DNA from: Chloroflexota bacterium
GTDB lineage: Bacteria; Chloroflexota; Dormibacteria; Dormibacterales; Dormibacteraceae
Reading direction: 5' to 3'
Length of the DNA stretch: 64,000 nt
Assembly: GCA_005880915.1 (NCBI GenBank)
Contig: VBIW01000034.1
Location: forward strand, 329,241 to 393,240
The translations under genes and the position numbers were made by a program. Within the stretch, counting starts at the first letter, position 1; every line of letters begins with the position of its first letter. Of the stretch, positions 16,192-29,398 are shown one piece after another. The notes below the pieces were generated by a model, which saw only the letters and a list, made by a program, of their open reading frames with translations, was not told where the DNA came from and made no database searches.

Positions 16192-17513
16192 TATTCGTAG
16201 AGGTGACCCGACGCGGGCGGCCCGGAGTCGACGCTCGCGCTCTTGATTCGCGCCCCGACCGACTCGAGCTTCCCCACCATGTCCTCGTAGCCCCGCTCGA
16301 CGTGCCACGCGTTGCGCAGCAGGCTGTCTCCCTCCGCGCACAGCGCGGCGATGACGAGGGCGGCGCCGGAGCGGATGTCGGGAATGGCGACCTCGGTGCC
16401 GCGAAGCCGGCATGGGCCGTGCACGATGGCGTGAAGGCGTCCCTCGACCGTTATGCCCGCACCCATCTTCGCCAGCTCGCGCACGTGCTGGAAGCGGTTC
16501 TCGTGCACGTACTCGGAGATGACGCTCTCGCCTTCGGCCTGGGTCATCAACGCCATGAACTGCGGCTGGAGGTCCGTCGGGAAACCTGGAAACGTCCATG
16601 TCGACATGTCGATCGGCATCAGCGGCGACTGCCGCGAGCGACCGACTCGGAACCAACCCTCGCCCGCCTCGACCTCCGCCCCCGCCTGCTCGAGCTTCAG
16701 CAGCAGCACCTCCAGGTCCTCGGGCCGGCTGCACTCGATGCGCAGCTCGCCGCCCGCGGCCGCGACCGCGATCGCATACGTCCCAGCCTCGAGGTAGTCG
16801 GCGATCACGGTGTGCTCCGCGCCATGCAGCTCATCGGTTCCGTCGACGATCAGCCGCTCGGTCCCGATGCCCTCGATCCGCGCGCCCATCTTCGTCAGCA
16901 GGCGGCACAGGTCCTGGACGTGGGGCTCGCGCGCGGCATTGAAGATCTCGGTCCGGCCCTGAGCCTTCACCGCCGCAAGCAGGATGTTCTCCGTGCCCGT
17001 GACTGTCGGCAGGTCGAACACGATGCGGTTGCCGCGCAGGCGGTCGGCGGTGGCGATGATCTCGTCCTTGGTCTCGCTGATGTGCGCGCCCATCTGGCGG
17101 AATCCACGCAGATGCTGCTCCACCCGCCGGGCGCCGATGTCATCGCCGCCGGGTCGCGGCACGCGCGCCCTGCCGAAGCGCCCGAGCAGCGCACCAAGCA
17201 GGACGATCGTCGCCCGCATGCGGCGGCCGAGATCGTCAGGCACGTCGTTGCGAACCGCGGCGCCCGTGTCGAGCATCACCGTGCCCTCGCCTTCGGATCG
17301 CCCTCCCAGCTCGGTCAGGATCTCGGCCATTACCGTGGAGTCGGTCACCCTCGGCACGTTGTGAAGAGTCACGCGGTCGGTGGTGAGCAGAGCGGCCGCC
17401 ATCTCCGGTAGGGCGGCGTTCTTGGAACCGCTGACGCATATGTCGCCGGACAACTGCGCGCCTCCGGTTATGCGCAGCGCGCGGTCGCGCCCCGTCACGT
17501 CTCCCTTCATCAA
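16191..17513 (-). CDS. murA: UDP-N-acetylglucosamine 1-carboxyvinyltransferase MurA, Cys-to-Asp active site
   Basis: First committed enzyme of peptidoglycan synthesis, transferring enolpyruvate from PEP to UDP-GlcNAc in the cytosol; about 440 residues, normal length. The N-terminus has SGSKNAALPEMAAALL with the conserved Lys-Asn pair. The active-site loop reads RPGGDDIGARRV: residue 124 (GAT, 17144-17142) is Asp where E. coli has Cys115, the residue fosfomycin alkylates. Cys-to-Asp MurA enzymes, as in mycobacteria, are active and fosfomycin-resistant. The start is TTG 17513 or the ATG right after it. It lies 25 bp past atpC. Confidence 0.95.
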   Translation of the reverse strand: MMKGDVTGRDRALRITGGAQLSGDICVSGSKNAALPEMAAALLTTDRVTLHNVPRVTDSTVMAEILTELGGRSEGEGTVMLDTGAAVRNDVPDDLGRRMRATIVLLGALLGRFGRARVPRPGGDDIGARRVEQHLRGFRQMGAHISETKDEIIATADRLRGNRIVFDLPTVTGTENILLAAVKAQGRTEIFNAAREPHVQDLCRLLTKMGARIEGIGTERLIVDGTDELHGAEHTVIADYLEAGTYAIAVAAAGGELRIECSRPEDLEVLLLKLEQAGAEVEAGEGWFRVGRSRQSPLMPIDMSTWTFPGFPTDLQPQFMALMTQAEGESVISEYVHENRFQHVRELAKMGAGITVEGRLHAIVHGPCRLRGTEVAIPDIRSGAALVIAALCAEGDSLLRNAWHVERGYEDMVGKLESVGARIKSASVDSGPPASGHLYE

Positions 17514-17538
17514 GGGCTAAAAGTATCGGGCCCGGGTG

Positions 17539-17943
17539 TTATCCGCGCCGGGCCCTCGCCAGTCGCAGCCGCGCTTCCGCCATCGCCAGCGCGTTTTGGA
17601 ACTCGGTCTCCTCGGCCGCTGTCAGCGTGCCTTTGAGCCGCTCCTGGGCGCGCCGCCTCGCCTCCTCGGCGGCGCCGATCGAGATCTCGTCTGCATGCTC
17701 GGCCACGTCGGCCAGCACCGTGACGCGGTCCGGCAGCACTTCGAGAAACCCGCCGCCCACGAAAAGAAGCTGCTCCTGGCCGCCCTGCGTGATCTTCAAT
17801 GAGCCGGGTTTGAGGATCGTCATGAGCGGCGCGTGATGCGGCAGGATGCCGAGCTCGCCGTCGATCCCGGTGGCGACGATGAAGTCGACGTCGCCCTCGA
17901 AGAGGCTGCGCTCGACGCTGACGACTCGAAGCGGTACCGCCAA
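17539..17943 (-). CDS. atpC: ATP synthase F1 epsilon subunit
   Basis: Epsilon subunit, 134 residues: an N-terminal beta-sandwich (VVSVERSLFEGDVDFIVATG, GELGILPHHAPLMTIL) and a C-terminal helical hairpin with the ASIGAAEEARRRAQERL-like region that can inhibit ATP hydrolysis. It starts at a TTG that directly abuts the atpD stop (TAATTG), giving tight coupling. Last gene of the atp operon. Confidence 0.95.
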   Translation of the reverse strand: MAVPLRVVSVERSLFEGDVDFIVATGIDGELGILPHHAPLMTILKPGSLKITQGGQEQLLFVGGGFLEVLPDRVTVLADVAEHADEISIGAAEEARRRAQERLKGTLTAAEETEFQNALAMAEARLRLARARRG

Positions 17944-20282
<2,339 letters not shown>

Positions 20283-20285
20283 TGG

Positions 20286-21857
<1,572 letters not shown>

Positions 21858-21868
21858 CTCGATTTCTC

Positions 21869-22399
21869 CTACCTGGACGCCAATCGGCGTCGCAGCTGCT
21901 CCAGCCTCGCGGCGACGGTCGCGTCGGCGACGTGGTCGCCGTACTGCAGTCTCAGCCCTCCTATGACGCGAGGGTCGACGACGACCGTGAGCCGGACTTC
22001 TTTCTTCAATTGCGTCGACAGCTGCTCGGTGACGCGCTGGCGGTCGTGCGCGCTCAGCTCGATCGCGGTGGTGACTGTGGCTCGCACGCGACCCGCCGCC
22101 TCGTCGGACAAGCGTTGAAACTCGTCCTCGATCGCGGGCGCCTCGTCGATCCGGCCAGATTCGATGAGGAGCCTGGCGAGGTTCGTTGCTTCCTCGTCGA
22201 ACAGGTGCGGGGCGTCCGCGACGAAAGCCTCGCGCCTGTCGGTCGCGATCGTCGGGTTGTTCAGCACCGCGGCCACGTGAGGATCGGCGAAGAGCTCGCG
22301 GATTCGCTCCAGGCGCCGCGCCCACTGCTCGAGCTGCCCATCCTGCTGGGCCAGCTCGAAGACCGCCCTCGCGTATCTCTTAGCGGCGGCCGTCGCCAC
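21869..22399 (-). CDS. atpH: ATP synthase F1 delta subunit
   Basis: Peripheral-stalk delta subunit (OSCP-like), 176 residues: N-terminal [20 protein letters not shown] and C-terminal [21 protein letters not shown], both typical. GTG start (22399) lies inside the last codons of atpF, a 20-bp overlap, so translation is coupled. Confidence 0.95.
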   Translation of the reverse strand: MATAAAKRYARAVFELAQQDGQLEQWARRLERIRELFADPHVAAVLNNPTIATDRREAFVADAPHLFDEEATNLARLLIESGRIDEAPAIEDEFQRLSDEAAGRVRATVTTAIELSAHDRQRVTEQLSTQLKKEVRLTVVVDPRVIGGLRLQYGDHVADATVAARLEQLRRRLASR

Positions 22400-22934
22400 T
22401 CGCGACCTCCTGGATGGCCCGCTCTATCAGCTTGCGGTGCCTGGGGTCGTCGAGCGTTTCGCCGATGACTTTCTCCGTTGCCGCAACCACCATGCCGGCA
22501 ACCTCGTCCTGGGCCGACTGGAGCGCGCGGTCTCGCTCCGCCTCGATGTCTTTCTGCGCGTTCTGGACGATGCGCTGGTACTCGGCCTCGGCCTTCTGGC
22601 GGAGCTCCTGGCGCAGCTGCTCTCCCGAACGGTTGGCGCCTTCGATCACCGTCTCCGCCGTCTTGCGAGCATCGACGAGCTTGCTCTCGGCCTCCTTGAG
22701 GCGTGCCTCCGCATCTGCCCGTGCTTTCTCCGCCTGGTCGAGCTGTTCGGTGATCGCGCGCTGTCTCGCCTCGGCGATCGAGATGAGCCACGGATAGACA
22801 GGCTTGGGGATGCCGAGAAACGGCAGCGGGACCTTGGCGAGGAACAGGATCATCAGGATGAACGCGATGACCTCGACGATGAACGTCCCGTTGATCGTCA
22901 GCGGTCCCGCGTCGAGAAAGAGGGCGGCGTGCAT
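22380..22934 (-). CDS. atpF: ATP synthase Fo subunit b
   Basis: Peripheral-stalk b subunit, 184 residues: one N-terminal membrane helix (FIVEVIAFILMILFLAKVPLP) and then a long charged, Ala/Glu/Lys/Arg-rich coiled coil through most of the protein. The ATG overlaps the atpE stop by one base (TAATG). Only one b-type gene is present, unlike the b/b' pairs of some lineages. Confidence 0.95.
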   Translation of the reverse strand: MHAALFLDAGPLTINGTFIVEVIAFILMILFLAKVPLPFLGIPKPVYPWLISIAEARQRAITEQLDQAEKARADAEARLKEAESKLVDARKTAETVIEGANRSGEQLRQELRQKAEAEYQRIVQNAQKDIEAERDRALQSAQDEVAGMVVAATEKVIGETLDDPRHRKLIERAIQEVASGDGRR

Positions 22935-23170
22935 TACTTGCCGATCGCGAACACGAACAATGCACCGAATGCGACATTGATGAAGTACATCGCCTCGCAG
23001 AGCCCGATGATGATGAACATGATGCCCTGCAAGGTGCCGCGGGCTTCCGGCTGACGCGCCACGCCGTTGATGGTCGCGTTGCCGGCGAGACCGTCGCCGA
23101 TCGCGGCTCCGATGGCTCCTCCGCCCAGGGCGATACCGAAAGCGATCATGGCTGCAGCAAAGTGGTCCAT
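22934..23170 (-). CDS. atpE: ATP synthase Fo subunit c
   Basis: Rotor-ring proteolipid of 78 residues: two membrane helices joined by a polar loop with Arg39-Gln40-Pro41, and the ion-binding Glu59 in GLCEAMYFI. The residue after Glu is Ala, not the Ser or Thr used by sodium-binding c rings, and no Gln sits in the Na+ position of helix 1, so this is most likely a proton-driven enzyme. ATG start. Confidence 0.97.
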   Translation of the reverse strand: MDHFAAAMIAFGIALGGGAIGAAIGDGLAGNATINGVARQPEARGTLQGIMFIIIGLCEAMYFINVAFGALFVFAIGK

Positions 23171-23183
23171 TTATCCCTCCTCG

Positions 23184-23969
23184 TCAGTGCGCATGCTCGG
23201 CCTCGAATCCCTCGCGCGCGAGGCCGAAGTAGATGATCGTGAGCAACATGAAGATCAATGCCTGGATGAGTCCGATGAAACCGACGTCGAACAGCTTCCA
23301 CAGTGCCAGGAAGATGGGGCCCAGCAGCCAGGACCCGACTAGCGGGATGTTGCCGAGGATCAGCACGATCACGTAGCCCATCAGCAGCCCCGCGAACAGG
23401 TTGCCGAACAGACGCATCGAGAGCGTGACCGGCTTGACGATCTCCTCGATCAGGTTGAGCGGAATGAAGCCTATCCTCCAGGGGAGCGACATTCCGTGCG
23501 GACGGCCGCCGACGAAATATGTGAAGTACCCATTCCAGCCACGAAGCCGGATGTTGTACCACTGGACCAGGACGAACACCACGATCGCCATCGCCAGGGT
23601 CTGGTTGAGGTCGGTGTTGGCCGGATGCAGGTTGGCGATCAGGGTGATGGGCAGAAAGTCGAGCCAGTTCGCAACCAGGATGTAGATGCCTATCGTGGCC
23701 GCCAGGGGGACCACGAAGCTGGTCGCATCCGGCGCGTTCTCCCGGGCGTTTCTCTGCACATAGCCGAACAGCCACTCGATGATCCCCTGCAGACGTCCCG
23801 GTTTGGTGGTGTCGAGCTGGCGGGCGACGAAGATCGCAAATGCAATCGTGATCGCGATCGCCAGGAAGCTGGAGATGACGCTGTCGTAGTTGATCGTGCA
23901 CCAGTAGCCGCACCCGAGGTCGACGGTCGGGTGGCTGACGGGTGCCGGTTCCTGCGCGAAGACGATCAT
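23184..23969 (-). CDS. atpB: ATP synthase Fo subunit a
   Basis: Stator channel subunit a, 261 residues with five to six membrane helices. The essential Arg is in KPVTLSMRLFGNLFAG; other family segments are NLIEEIVKP and the C-terminal LIQALIFMLLTIIYFGLA. A hydrophilic N-terminus with two Cys (CGYWC) comes before the first helix. The ATG at 23969 overlaps the atpI stop (TGATG), and upstream open frame is discarded. Confidence 0.95.
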   Translation of the reverse strand: MIVFAQEPAPVSHPTVDLGCGYWCTINYDSVISSFLAIAITIAFAIFVARQLDTTKPGRLQGIIEWLFGYVQRNARENAPDATSFVVPLAATIGIYILVANWLDFLPITLIANLHPANTDLNQTLAMAIVVFVLVQWYNIRLRGWNGYFTYFVGGRPHGMSLPWRIGFIPLNLIEEIVKPVTLSMRLFGNLFAGLLMGYVIVLILGNIPLVGSWLLGPIFLALWKLFDVGFIGLIQALIFMLLTIIYFGLAREGFEAEHAH

Positions 23970-24310
23970 CGTCTTAGCAACGACCTCGCCGCGACTGCGA
24001 CCAGCACGAGCTGCGCTGCGGCAACTCCGATCAGGACCAGCCATGCAACCTGCAGCCCGATCAGCAAGGCCACCCCGATGGCGGCGACGGTCATCAGAGC
24101 GAGCCGGAAGATGCTCGTCGCCTGAAAACCGATCGGCGATTGGAGAGCCCGGCTCGCCGCCACGCCGTTGACGGAACCGATGACCAGGCCGGCACCGAGG
24201 GCAAAGCCTCCGCGCAGCTGGCCGGTCAACGCAAAGGCAACGACCGCAGCTACTGCCAGCACGAGACAGGCGCCGACGGCCACGGTCGGGACGCTCTTCG
24301 AGTTCACCAA
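23966..24310 (-). CDS. atpI: ATP synthase subunit I-like protein
   Basis: 114-residue protein with four hydrophobic helices, in the position of atpI before atpB. The pattern (gain of helix 2 with GFALGAGLVIGSVNGVAASRAL) fits the ATP-synt_I family, which helps c-ring assembly or Mg2+ supply. Its start overlaps the previous small gene by 7 bp. Confidence 0.8.
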   Translation of the reverse strand: MVNSKSVPTVAVGACLVLAVAAVVAFALTGQLRGGFALGAGLVIGSVNGVAASRALQSPIGFQATSIFRLALMTVAAIGVALLIGLQVAWLVLIGVAAAQLVLVAVAARSLLRR

Positions 24311-24516
24311 TACCGTCTGACGTACCTCACGTACACCACTGCCACCGCGGCGACGATGCCCAGCGCCAGGCCCACGAAAACGAAGAGCGGGCTGGTCCGA
24401 AGGACTCCGTCCAGGACAACGCCCAACACCATCGGGGCAACAAAAGCGGCGGCCAACATGACACCGAGCCCGGCAAGCTCGGCGCCCGATGGCCCTTGGC
24501 TCGGGCTGGACGCCAT
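24304..24516 (-). CDS. AtpZ/AtpI-type small membrane protein
   Basis: 70-residue protein with two membrane helices (LGVMLAAAFVAPMVLGVVLDG and SPLFVFVGLALGIVAAVAVVYV), matching the small AtpZ-like proteins that open many atp operons. The inter-helix Gly/Asp pattern (GVVLDGVLRTSP) is the family hallmark. The TTG/ATG region at 24516 begins the gene. It lies 14 bp after the wecA-like stop, so the atp genes may be read from an upstream promoter. Confidence 0.75.
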   Translation of the reverse strand: MASSPSQGPSGAELAGLGVMLAAAFVAPMVLGVVLDGVLRTSPLFVFVGLALGIVAAVAVVYVRYVRRYW

Positions 24517-24530
24517 CCCCGCGCTACATG

Positions 24531-25640
24531 CTACCGGTTAGCGGGAGTGCCGAGAAGGCGGCGCAGCCACGGTGCCGGAACTCGCCAGCCGGCGTGCTGC
24601 AGCAGGTCGGCGGCCACCGTCGAGGTGAGCACAGCCGCCGCCACGAGAACCACCGCGAGGATGCGGCCGTGGCCGAAAAGCGTCAGCCCGAGCGCCCCGA
24701 GAAGGGCGCTTGCCGCGTAGAAGACGTAGCAGGTCTGGCGCGGATCCAGGCCGAACGATTGCAGGCGGTGGTGAAGATGAAGACGGTCCGGGGCCGCCAC
24801 CGACGAACCCCTCATGCGCCGGCGCAGGATCGCCCAGCCGGTGTCGGCGATCGGCACGGCGAGGGCGAGCACTGGGGCCGCCAGGGCGAATGCCACCGCG
24901 ACCTTCGCCACGCCGAGGATCGAAATCATGCCGAGGGCGATGCCTAGGAAGTGCGCTCCCGAATCGCCCATGAAGATGCGGGCAGGCGGAAAGTTGAAGA
25001 GCAGAAACCCGACGCAGCAACCCGCCAGGGCGCCGCTCAGCTTCACGACCTCGAGCTGGCCGAGCTGGCCGGCCGCCAGCATGAGGACCAGCGCCACGAT
25101 CGCAATCACGCCGGCGGCCAGCCCGTCGGCGCCGTCGAGGAAGTTGACCGTGTTCTGCATCCCGAGCAGCCAGAAGACGCTGACCGGGGCCTCCAGCAGC
25201 ATCAGCTGGATGAGATGACCGCCAGGCAGGCTGAACCACCCGATCTGGACGCGGAAGATGACCACCGCCACGAGGGCGAGGCCGAGCTGGACACCGAGCT
25301 TCACCAACGGGTGCATCGGCCACCTGTCGTCGATCGCCAGGGCGACCATCGCCAGTCCGGACACGATCAGCACTCCCGGCGTGGCGCCGTACTGCGGCAG
25401 GAAGATCGCCACCGCGAGCGCAAACCCGACGAACATGGCGAGGCCGCCAAGCGTCGGGGTTGGCTTGCTGTGCGCATGCCTGCCGCCGGGCTGGGCGATC
25501 CAGCCGAAGCGGCGTGAAAGGTAGATCGCGAGCGGCACGCACAGCACGCATCCGACCAGCGCGACCACAAAGGGCCACAGGCCTGGCAGCAGATGCTGGG
25601 TCAGGCTGGCGAGAGCTTGATCGCTGAAGAAATCAGTCAA
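24531..25640 (-). CDS. wecA: WecA/TagO family undecaprenyl-phosphate GlcNAc-1-phosphate transferase
   Basis: Polytopic transferase, 369 residues with ten to eleven helices, that starts wall polysaccharide synthesis by moving a sugar-1-phosphate to undecaprenyl phosphate. Family motifs: [14 protein letters not shown] (cytosolic loop 1), [15 protein letters not shown] with the catalytic Asp pair, [11 protein letters not shown], and a His-rich loop [15 protein letters not shown] start overlapping glyA by 8 bp. Same position as rfe in the actinobacterial atp region. It probably supplies the lipid-linked GlcNAc for the WecG-like enzyme at 11.2 kb. Confidence 0.92.
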   Translation of the reverse strand: MTDFFSDQALASLTQHLLPGLWPFVVALVGCVLCVPLAIYLSRRFGWIAQPGGRHAHSKPTPTLGGLAMFVGFALAVAIFLPQYGATPGVLIVSGLAMVALAIDDRWPMHPLVKLGVQLGLALVAVVIFRVQIGWFSLPGGHLIQLMLLEAPVSVFWLLGMQNTVNFLDGADGLAAGVIAIVALVLMLAAGQLGQLEVVKLSGALAGCCVGFLLFNFPPARIFMGDSGAHFLGIALGMISILGVAKVAVAFALAAPVLALAVPIADTGWAILRRRMRGSSVAAPDRLHLHHRLQSFGLDPRQTCYVFYAASALLGALGLTLFGHGRILAVVLVAAAVLTSTVAADLLQHAGWRVPAPWLRRLLGTPANR

Positions 25641-26907
25641 ACGCGTACGGGATCGGGAACTTCCGGCACAGCTCGAGCGCGCGCTCGTGGACCGAGTCGC
25701 GCGTGGCGGGGTCGTCGATGCGCTCGACCAGGTCGACGATGCAGTCTGCGATCACAATCATCTCCGGCTCTTTCATGCCTCGCGTCGTGACCAGCGGAGT
25801 TCCGACCCGCACGCCGCTCGGGTTGAACTTCGAGGCATCGTCGAACGGAATCGAGTTCCGGTTGAGCGTGATGCCCACGGTGTCGGCGATGTCCTGCACC
25901 TGCTTGCCGGTCCGCTTCTGCGGCCGCAGGTCGATGAGCATCAGATGGTTGTCGGTCCCGCCGCTGACAAGGCGCATGCCGCGCTCCATCAGCCGGTTCG
26001 ACATCGCCTTCGCGTTGACGACGACCTGCTTTGCGTAGAGCTTGAAATCGGGCTTGAGCGCCTCGCCGAAGCACACCGCCTTGGCCGCGATCGCGTGCAT
26101 AAGAGGGCCGCCCTGGATGCCCGGGAAGACCGCGGAATCGATCGCCTTCTGCCAGTCCGCGCGGCACAGGATGATCGCGCCCCACGCCCCACGCAGCGTC
26201 TTCTGCGTGGTCGTGCTCGTGATGGCGGCATGCGGGATGGGAGACGGGTAGACGCCGCCGGCGACGAGGCCCGCCACGTGCGCCATGTCGACGAAGAATG
26301 TGGCGCCCACCGAGTCGGCGATCTCGCGCATGCGCTTCCAGTCGACGATTCGTGAATAGGCCGAGAAGCCGCCCAGGATCATCTTCGGCCGCACCTCCTC
26401 GGCCAGCTTCTGCATCGCGTCGTAATCGATCCGCTCGGTCTCGCGGTCGACTCCATACGGGTGGATGTCATAGAGCTTGCCGCTGAAGTTGGCCGGGCTT
26501 CCGTGCGTGAGGTGGCCGCCGGCGCTCAGGTCCATGCCCATCACCCGGTCGCCTGGCTGGCACACCGCCATATAGACGGCCGCGTTGGCCTGCGAGCCCG
26601 AGTGCGGTTGCACGTTCACGTAATCGGCGCCGAACAGCTGCTTGGCGCGGTCGACGGCGAGCGTCTCGATCTTGTCGATGACCTCGCCGGTGCCGCCGTA
26701 GTAGCGGCGTCCGGGATATCCCTCTGCGTACTTGTTGGTGAGCAGCGTCCCCAACGCCTCGAGGATGGCAGGGCTGGTCAGGTTTTCCGAAGCGATCAGC
26801 TCGAGCGTCTCCGACTGGCGCTTGAACTCGGCGCGGACCAGGTTCGCGACGTCAGGGTCCTCTCTGTCGAGGGCGCGAAACGTCATCGTGGTGATGTTGG
26901 TGGTCAC
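25633..26907 (-). CDS. glyA: Serine hydroxymethyltransferase
   Basis: PLP enzyme interconverting serine and glycine with tetrahydrofolate, 424 residues, near-normal length. It shows [45 protein letters not shown] and the PLP lysine in [14 protein letters not shown]. The residue just before that Lys is Gln where most enzymes have His (TTTHKTLRG), and the following PRGG is AWGA; both are unusual. The start is GTG 26907 or the ATG eight codons in. Confidence 0.95.
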   Translation of the reverse strand: MTTNITTMTFRALDREDPDVANLVRAEFKRQSETLELIASENLTSPAILEALGTLLTNKYAEGYPGRRYYGGTGEVIDKIETLAVDRAKQLFGADYVNVQPHSGSQANAAVYMAVCQPGDRVMGMDLSAGGHLTHGSPANFSGKLYDIHPYGVDRETERIDYDAMQKLAEEVRPKMILGGFSAYSRIVDWKRMREIADSVGATFFVDMAHVAGLVAGGVYPSPIPHAAITSTTTQKTLRGAWGAIILCRADWQKAIDSAVFPGIQGGPLMHAIAAKAVCFGEALKPDFKLYAKQVVVNAKAMSNRLMERGMRLVSGGTDNHLMLIDLRPQKRTGKQVQDIADTVGITLNRNSIPFDDASKFNPSGVRVGTPLVTTRGMKEPEMIVIADCIVDLVERIDDPATRDSVHERALELCRKFPIPYAFD

Positions 26908-26916
26908 GATCGCATC

Positions 26917-27501
26917 CTAGCCCGAGCGTGGAGCCGGCGGCCCGAGCAGCTCCGGCGCCGGGATCGCGCCTTCGCGCAACACGTGAGGCTCAGGACCCGT
27001 GAGGTCGAGCACGGTCGATGCCGTTCCGCCAGGCGCCGTGCCTCCGTCGATCACCGCCATCACACCGGAAAGCGCGCCCGCCTCCTCGGCACTCATCGCC
27101 GGCTCCCGACCGTGCAGGTTGGCGCTCGTCGTCATGAGAGGGCCGGCGGTACGGAGCAATCCCAACGCAACTTTGTGTTTCGGGATCCGCACGCCGAGCG
27201 TGCCGCCGCCCTTCGCGTACAGGACCAGCGTCAGCGGCCCTGGCCACCACCGGCGCATCATCGCCTCGCTGCGCGAGTCGACGTGCACGTAATTCTCGAG
27301 CTGGGATTCTGCCGCCACCATGAGGATGAGCGGAAGCCCGACCGGCCGGCCCTTGATCGAGAACACCCGCTTCTGGGCGAGCTCGTCATCTGCGCTAGCT
27401 CCAAGACCGTAGACGGTGTCCGTCGGAAAGGCCACGACTGCTCCTCCGCGCAGCAGCTGCGAGGCTCGCAAGAGTCCAGCCTTCGTCGGTTTCAGGACCA
27501 C
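26917..27501 (-). CDS. tsaC: L-threonylcarbamoyladenylate synthase (Sua5/YrdC/YwlC)
   Basis: 194-residue YrdC-fold enzyme that makes threonylcarbamoyl-AMP for the t6A37 modification of ANN-decoding tRNAs. Motifs: RGGAVVAFPTDTVYGLGASAD, the KGRPVGLPL basic patch (usual KxR), RWWPGPLTLVL, and PLMTTSANLHG (usual SxN). It lacks the C-terminal Sua5 domain, so it is a TsaC/YrdC-length form. The GTG start overlaps prmC by 10 bp. Its place between prmC and wecA matches the actinobacterial order. Confidence 0.92.
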   Translation of the reverse strand: MVLKPTKAGLLRASQLLRGGAVVAFPTDTVYGLGASADDELAQKRVFSIKGRPVGLPLILMVAAESQLENYVHVDSRSEAMMRRWWPGPLTLVLYAKGGGTLGVRIPKHKVALGLLRTAGPLMTTSANLHGREPAMSAEEAGALSGVMAVIDGGTAPGGTASTVLDLTGPEPHVLREGAIPAPELLGPPAPRSG

Positions 27502-28322
27502 GCTTCGATTACCCGCTGATGGCCGCCGGCGTCCCGGAGCACAACCTGGTGGACGAAGTGCCGGCTTGCCGTTTCGGTGACCGACTCAATGATCGCCGGG
27601 TCCAGCTCCGCGAGCACGCGGCCGCCGGGTCTGAGCCGCGCCGGGGCTTCGTTAAGCAAACGCGTGACGAGCGCCGCTCCGCCCCGGTCTGCGAACAGGG
27701 CGCGGGCGGGCTGCGCCGCGACCTCGGCGGGCAGCGAGACGTCGGGGGCCACATATGGAAGGTTCGCGCAAACAAGGTCGAACGCGCCGGCGAGCGGACC
27801 CATCAGATCGCCGCTCTCGAGATGCACTCGATCGCCCAGCCCGTGCGCGGCGACGTTGCGCGCCGCGACCTCCAGCGCCTCCTGGCTGACGTCGGATGCC
27901 CAGACCTCGGTGTTGGGCGCGTAATGGGCGACCGCGATGGCGATGCACCCGCTCCCAGTGCCGACGTCGGCGACGCGAACGGGATCATGCGTCTCGCGGG
28001 CGATCGAGACCGCGCGCTGCACCAAGACCTCTGTGTCCGGATTAGGCACCAGCACGTCCGGGGTGACGATGAATTCCAGTCCCATGAACTCCTTGTGGCC
28101 GACCAGATACGCGACCGGCTCGCCCTTCGCCCGCTTCGACACCAGGCCTCGATACGCGGCCAGCTCTGCCTCGGACAGCGCGAGATCGAACTTCAGGTAG
28201 AGGTCGAGACGGCGCAGCCCCAGCGCGTGAGCGAGAAGCAGCTCGGCGTCGAGGCGGGGTGAATCGGAGTTGTGCTTCTTGAGGTAGTCGGCGGAGAGCT
28301 TGAGAACCTCGACGATCGTCAC
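27492..28322 (-). CDS. prmC: Release factor glutamine methyltransferase PrmC
   Basis: SAM-dependent enzyme that N5-methylates the Gln of the GGQ loop in RF1/RF2, 276 residues. It has the N-terminal helical domain (SPRLDAELLLAHALGL), SAM motif ADVGTGSGCIAIAVA and the active-site tetrapeptide as NLPY in VCANLPYVAP (most have NPPY). The GTG overlaps the prfA stop as GTGA, so it is coupled to its substrate's gene. Confidence 0.93.
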   Translation of the reverse strand: MTIVEVLKLSADYLKKHNSDSPRLDAELLLAHALGLRRLDLYLKFDLALSEAELAAYRGLVSKRAKGEPVAYLVGHKEFMGLEFIVTPDVLVPNPDTEVLVQRAVSIARETHDPVRVADVGTGSGCIAIAVAHYAPNTEVWASDVSQEALEVAARNVAAHGLGDRVHLESGDLMGPLAGAFDLVCANLPYVAPDVSLPAEVAAQPARALFADRGGAALVTRLLNEAPARLRPGGRVLAELDPAIIESVTETASRHFVHQVVLRDAGGHQRVIEAWS

Positions 28323-29398
28323 GCCGGCGCGTCAGGGCCGCCGTTGAGCTGGGCGGTGCGTTCCGCGGAGATGAGCGCGTCGACCAGGTCGTCGAGCTCG
28401 CCCTGCATGACCCGGTCGAGCTTGTGCAGCGTCAGGTTGATCCGATGGTCGGTGACCCGGTTGTCCTTGAAGTTATACGTGCGAATCTTTTCGGAGCGGT
28501 TGCCGCTGCGCACCATGCCACGGCGCTGCGCACCAATCGCCGCCTGCTGCTCAGCGAGCTTCATCTCGTAAAGCCGCGCGCGTAGGACGCGCATGGCCTT
28601 CTCTCTGTTCTGCAGCTGCGACTTTTCGTCCTGGATGCTCACAGCGATTCCGGTCGGCTTGTGGACGATGCGGATCGCCGAGTACGTCGTGTTGACGCTC
28701 TGACCTCCTGGGCCAGTCGAGGTCGAGGCTTTGATCTCGAGGTCCTCCGGTTTCAGCTCGACCTCGACCGGATCGGCCTCTGGCAGCACCGCTACCGTCG
28801 CCGCCGACGTATGAATTCGGCCCTGCGCTTCAGTCTTCGGGACGCGCTGGACCCGGTGCACGCCGCCTTCGTACTTCAGCTGCGAGTAGGCGCCATGACC
28901 GTGGACCTCGAACTCGATCTTGTCGTAGCCGCCGATCCCGGTCGGCGAGGCATCCACAACGTCGATCTTCCAGCCCTTTTTCTCCGCCCAGCGGGTATAC
29001 ATGCGGAAAAGGTCGGCGGCGAAGAGCGCGGCCTCGTCCCCACCTTCGGCGCCCTGGATCTCGACCACGACGTCGCGGTCATCGTTCGGGTCCTTAGGGA
29101 GCAAAAGCACCTTGAGCTTTTCGTCGAGCTTCGCCACCTGCTCCGCTGCGCGCCGCTCTTCGGAGCGCATGTACTCCTGCATCTCGGCGTCCTTCTCGTG
29201 ACGCAGCATCTCGTGCGCAGACTCCATCTCCTGGCGCGCGCGGCGGTACGCGTCGTAGGTCTCGACGGTTTCGCGCAAGGTGCGCTGTTCGCGGGCAAGG
29301 CGGGTGACCTTCTCGTGGTCCATTGCCACTTCGGGCTGCGCCATCTCGTTCTCGATCTCCCGATACCGCCGGGCGATCGCCTCTAGACGGTCGATCAT
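28319..29398 (-). CDS. prfA: Peptide chain release factor 1
   Basis: RF1, 359 residues, which reads UAA and UAG and triggers peptide release. The codon-recognition tripeptide appears as PKT in RVPKTEAQGRIHTSA (RF1 class PxT, so not RF2), and the catalytic GGQ is in STGPGGQSVNTT. Its ATG overlaps the previous stop by one base (TAATG). Confidence 0.97.
   Translation of the reverse strand: MIDRLEAIARRYREIENEMAQPEVAMDHEKVTRLAREQRTLRETVETYDAYRRARQEMESAHEMLRHEKDAEMQEYMRSEERRAAEQVAKLDEKLKVLLLPKDPNDDRDVVVEIQGAEGGDEAALFAADLFRMYTRWAEKKGWKIDVVDASPTGIGGYDKIEFEVHGHGAYSQLKYEGGVHRVQRVPKTEAQGRIHTSAATVAVLPEADPVEVELKPEDLEIKASTSTGPGGQSVNTTYSAIRIVHKPTGIAVSIQDEKSQLQNREKAMRVLRARLYEMKLAEQQAAIGAQRRGMVRSGNRSEKIRTYNFKDNRVTDHRINLTLHKLDRVMQGELDDLVDALISAERTAQLNGGPDAPA

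Noticed and set aside
16192..16734. Upstream extension of the mreB frame
   Set aside because: It overlaps murA completely; mreB homology and the TAATG junction set the start at 16191.
16203..17411. 402-codon plus-strand frame opposite murA
   Set aside because: Antisense shadow of murA with the same biased composition; no ribosome site.
21858..22325. Upstream extension of the atpA frame
   Set aside because: It lies within atpH in another frame; the TTG at 21857 with AGGAGAA fits the family N-terminus.
22934..23170. Sodium-coupled ATP synthase
   Set aside because: The c subunit has Ala after the ion-binding Glu and lacks the sodium-site Gln and Ser/Thr.
26908..26916. Glycine or SAM riboswitch before glyA
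   Set aside because: Only 9 bp separate tsaC and glyA, so there is no room for an aptamer.
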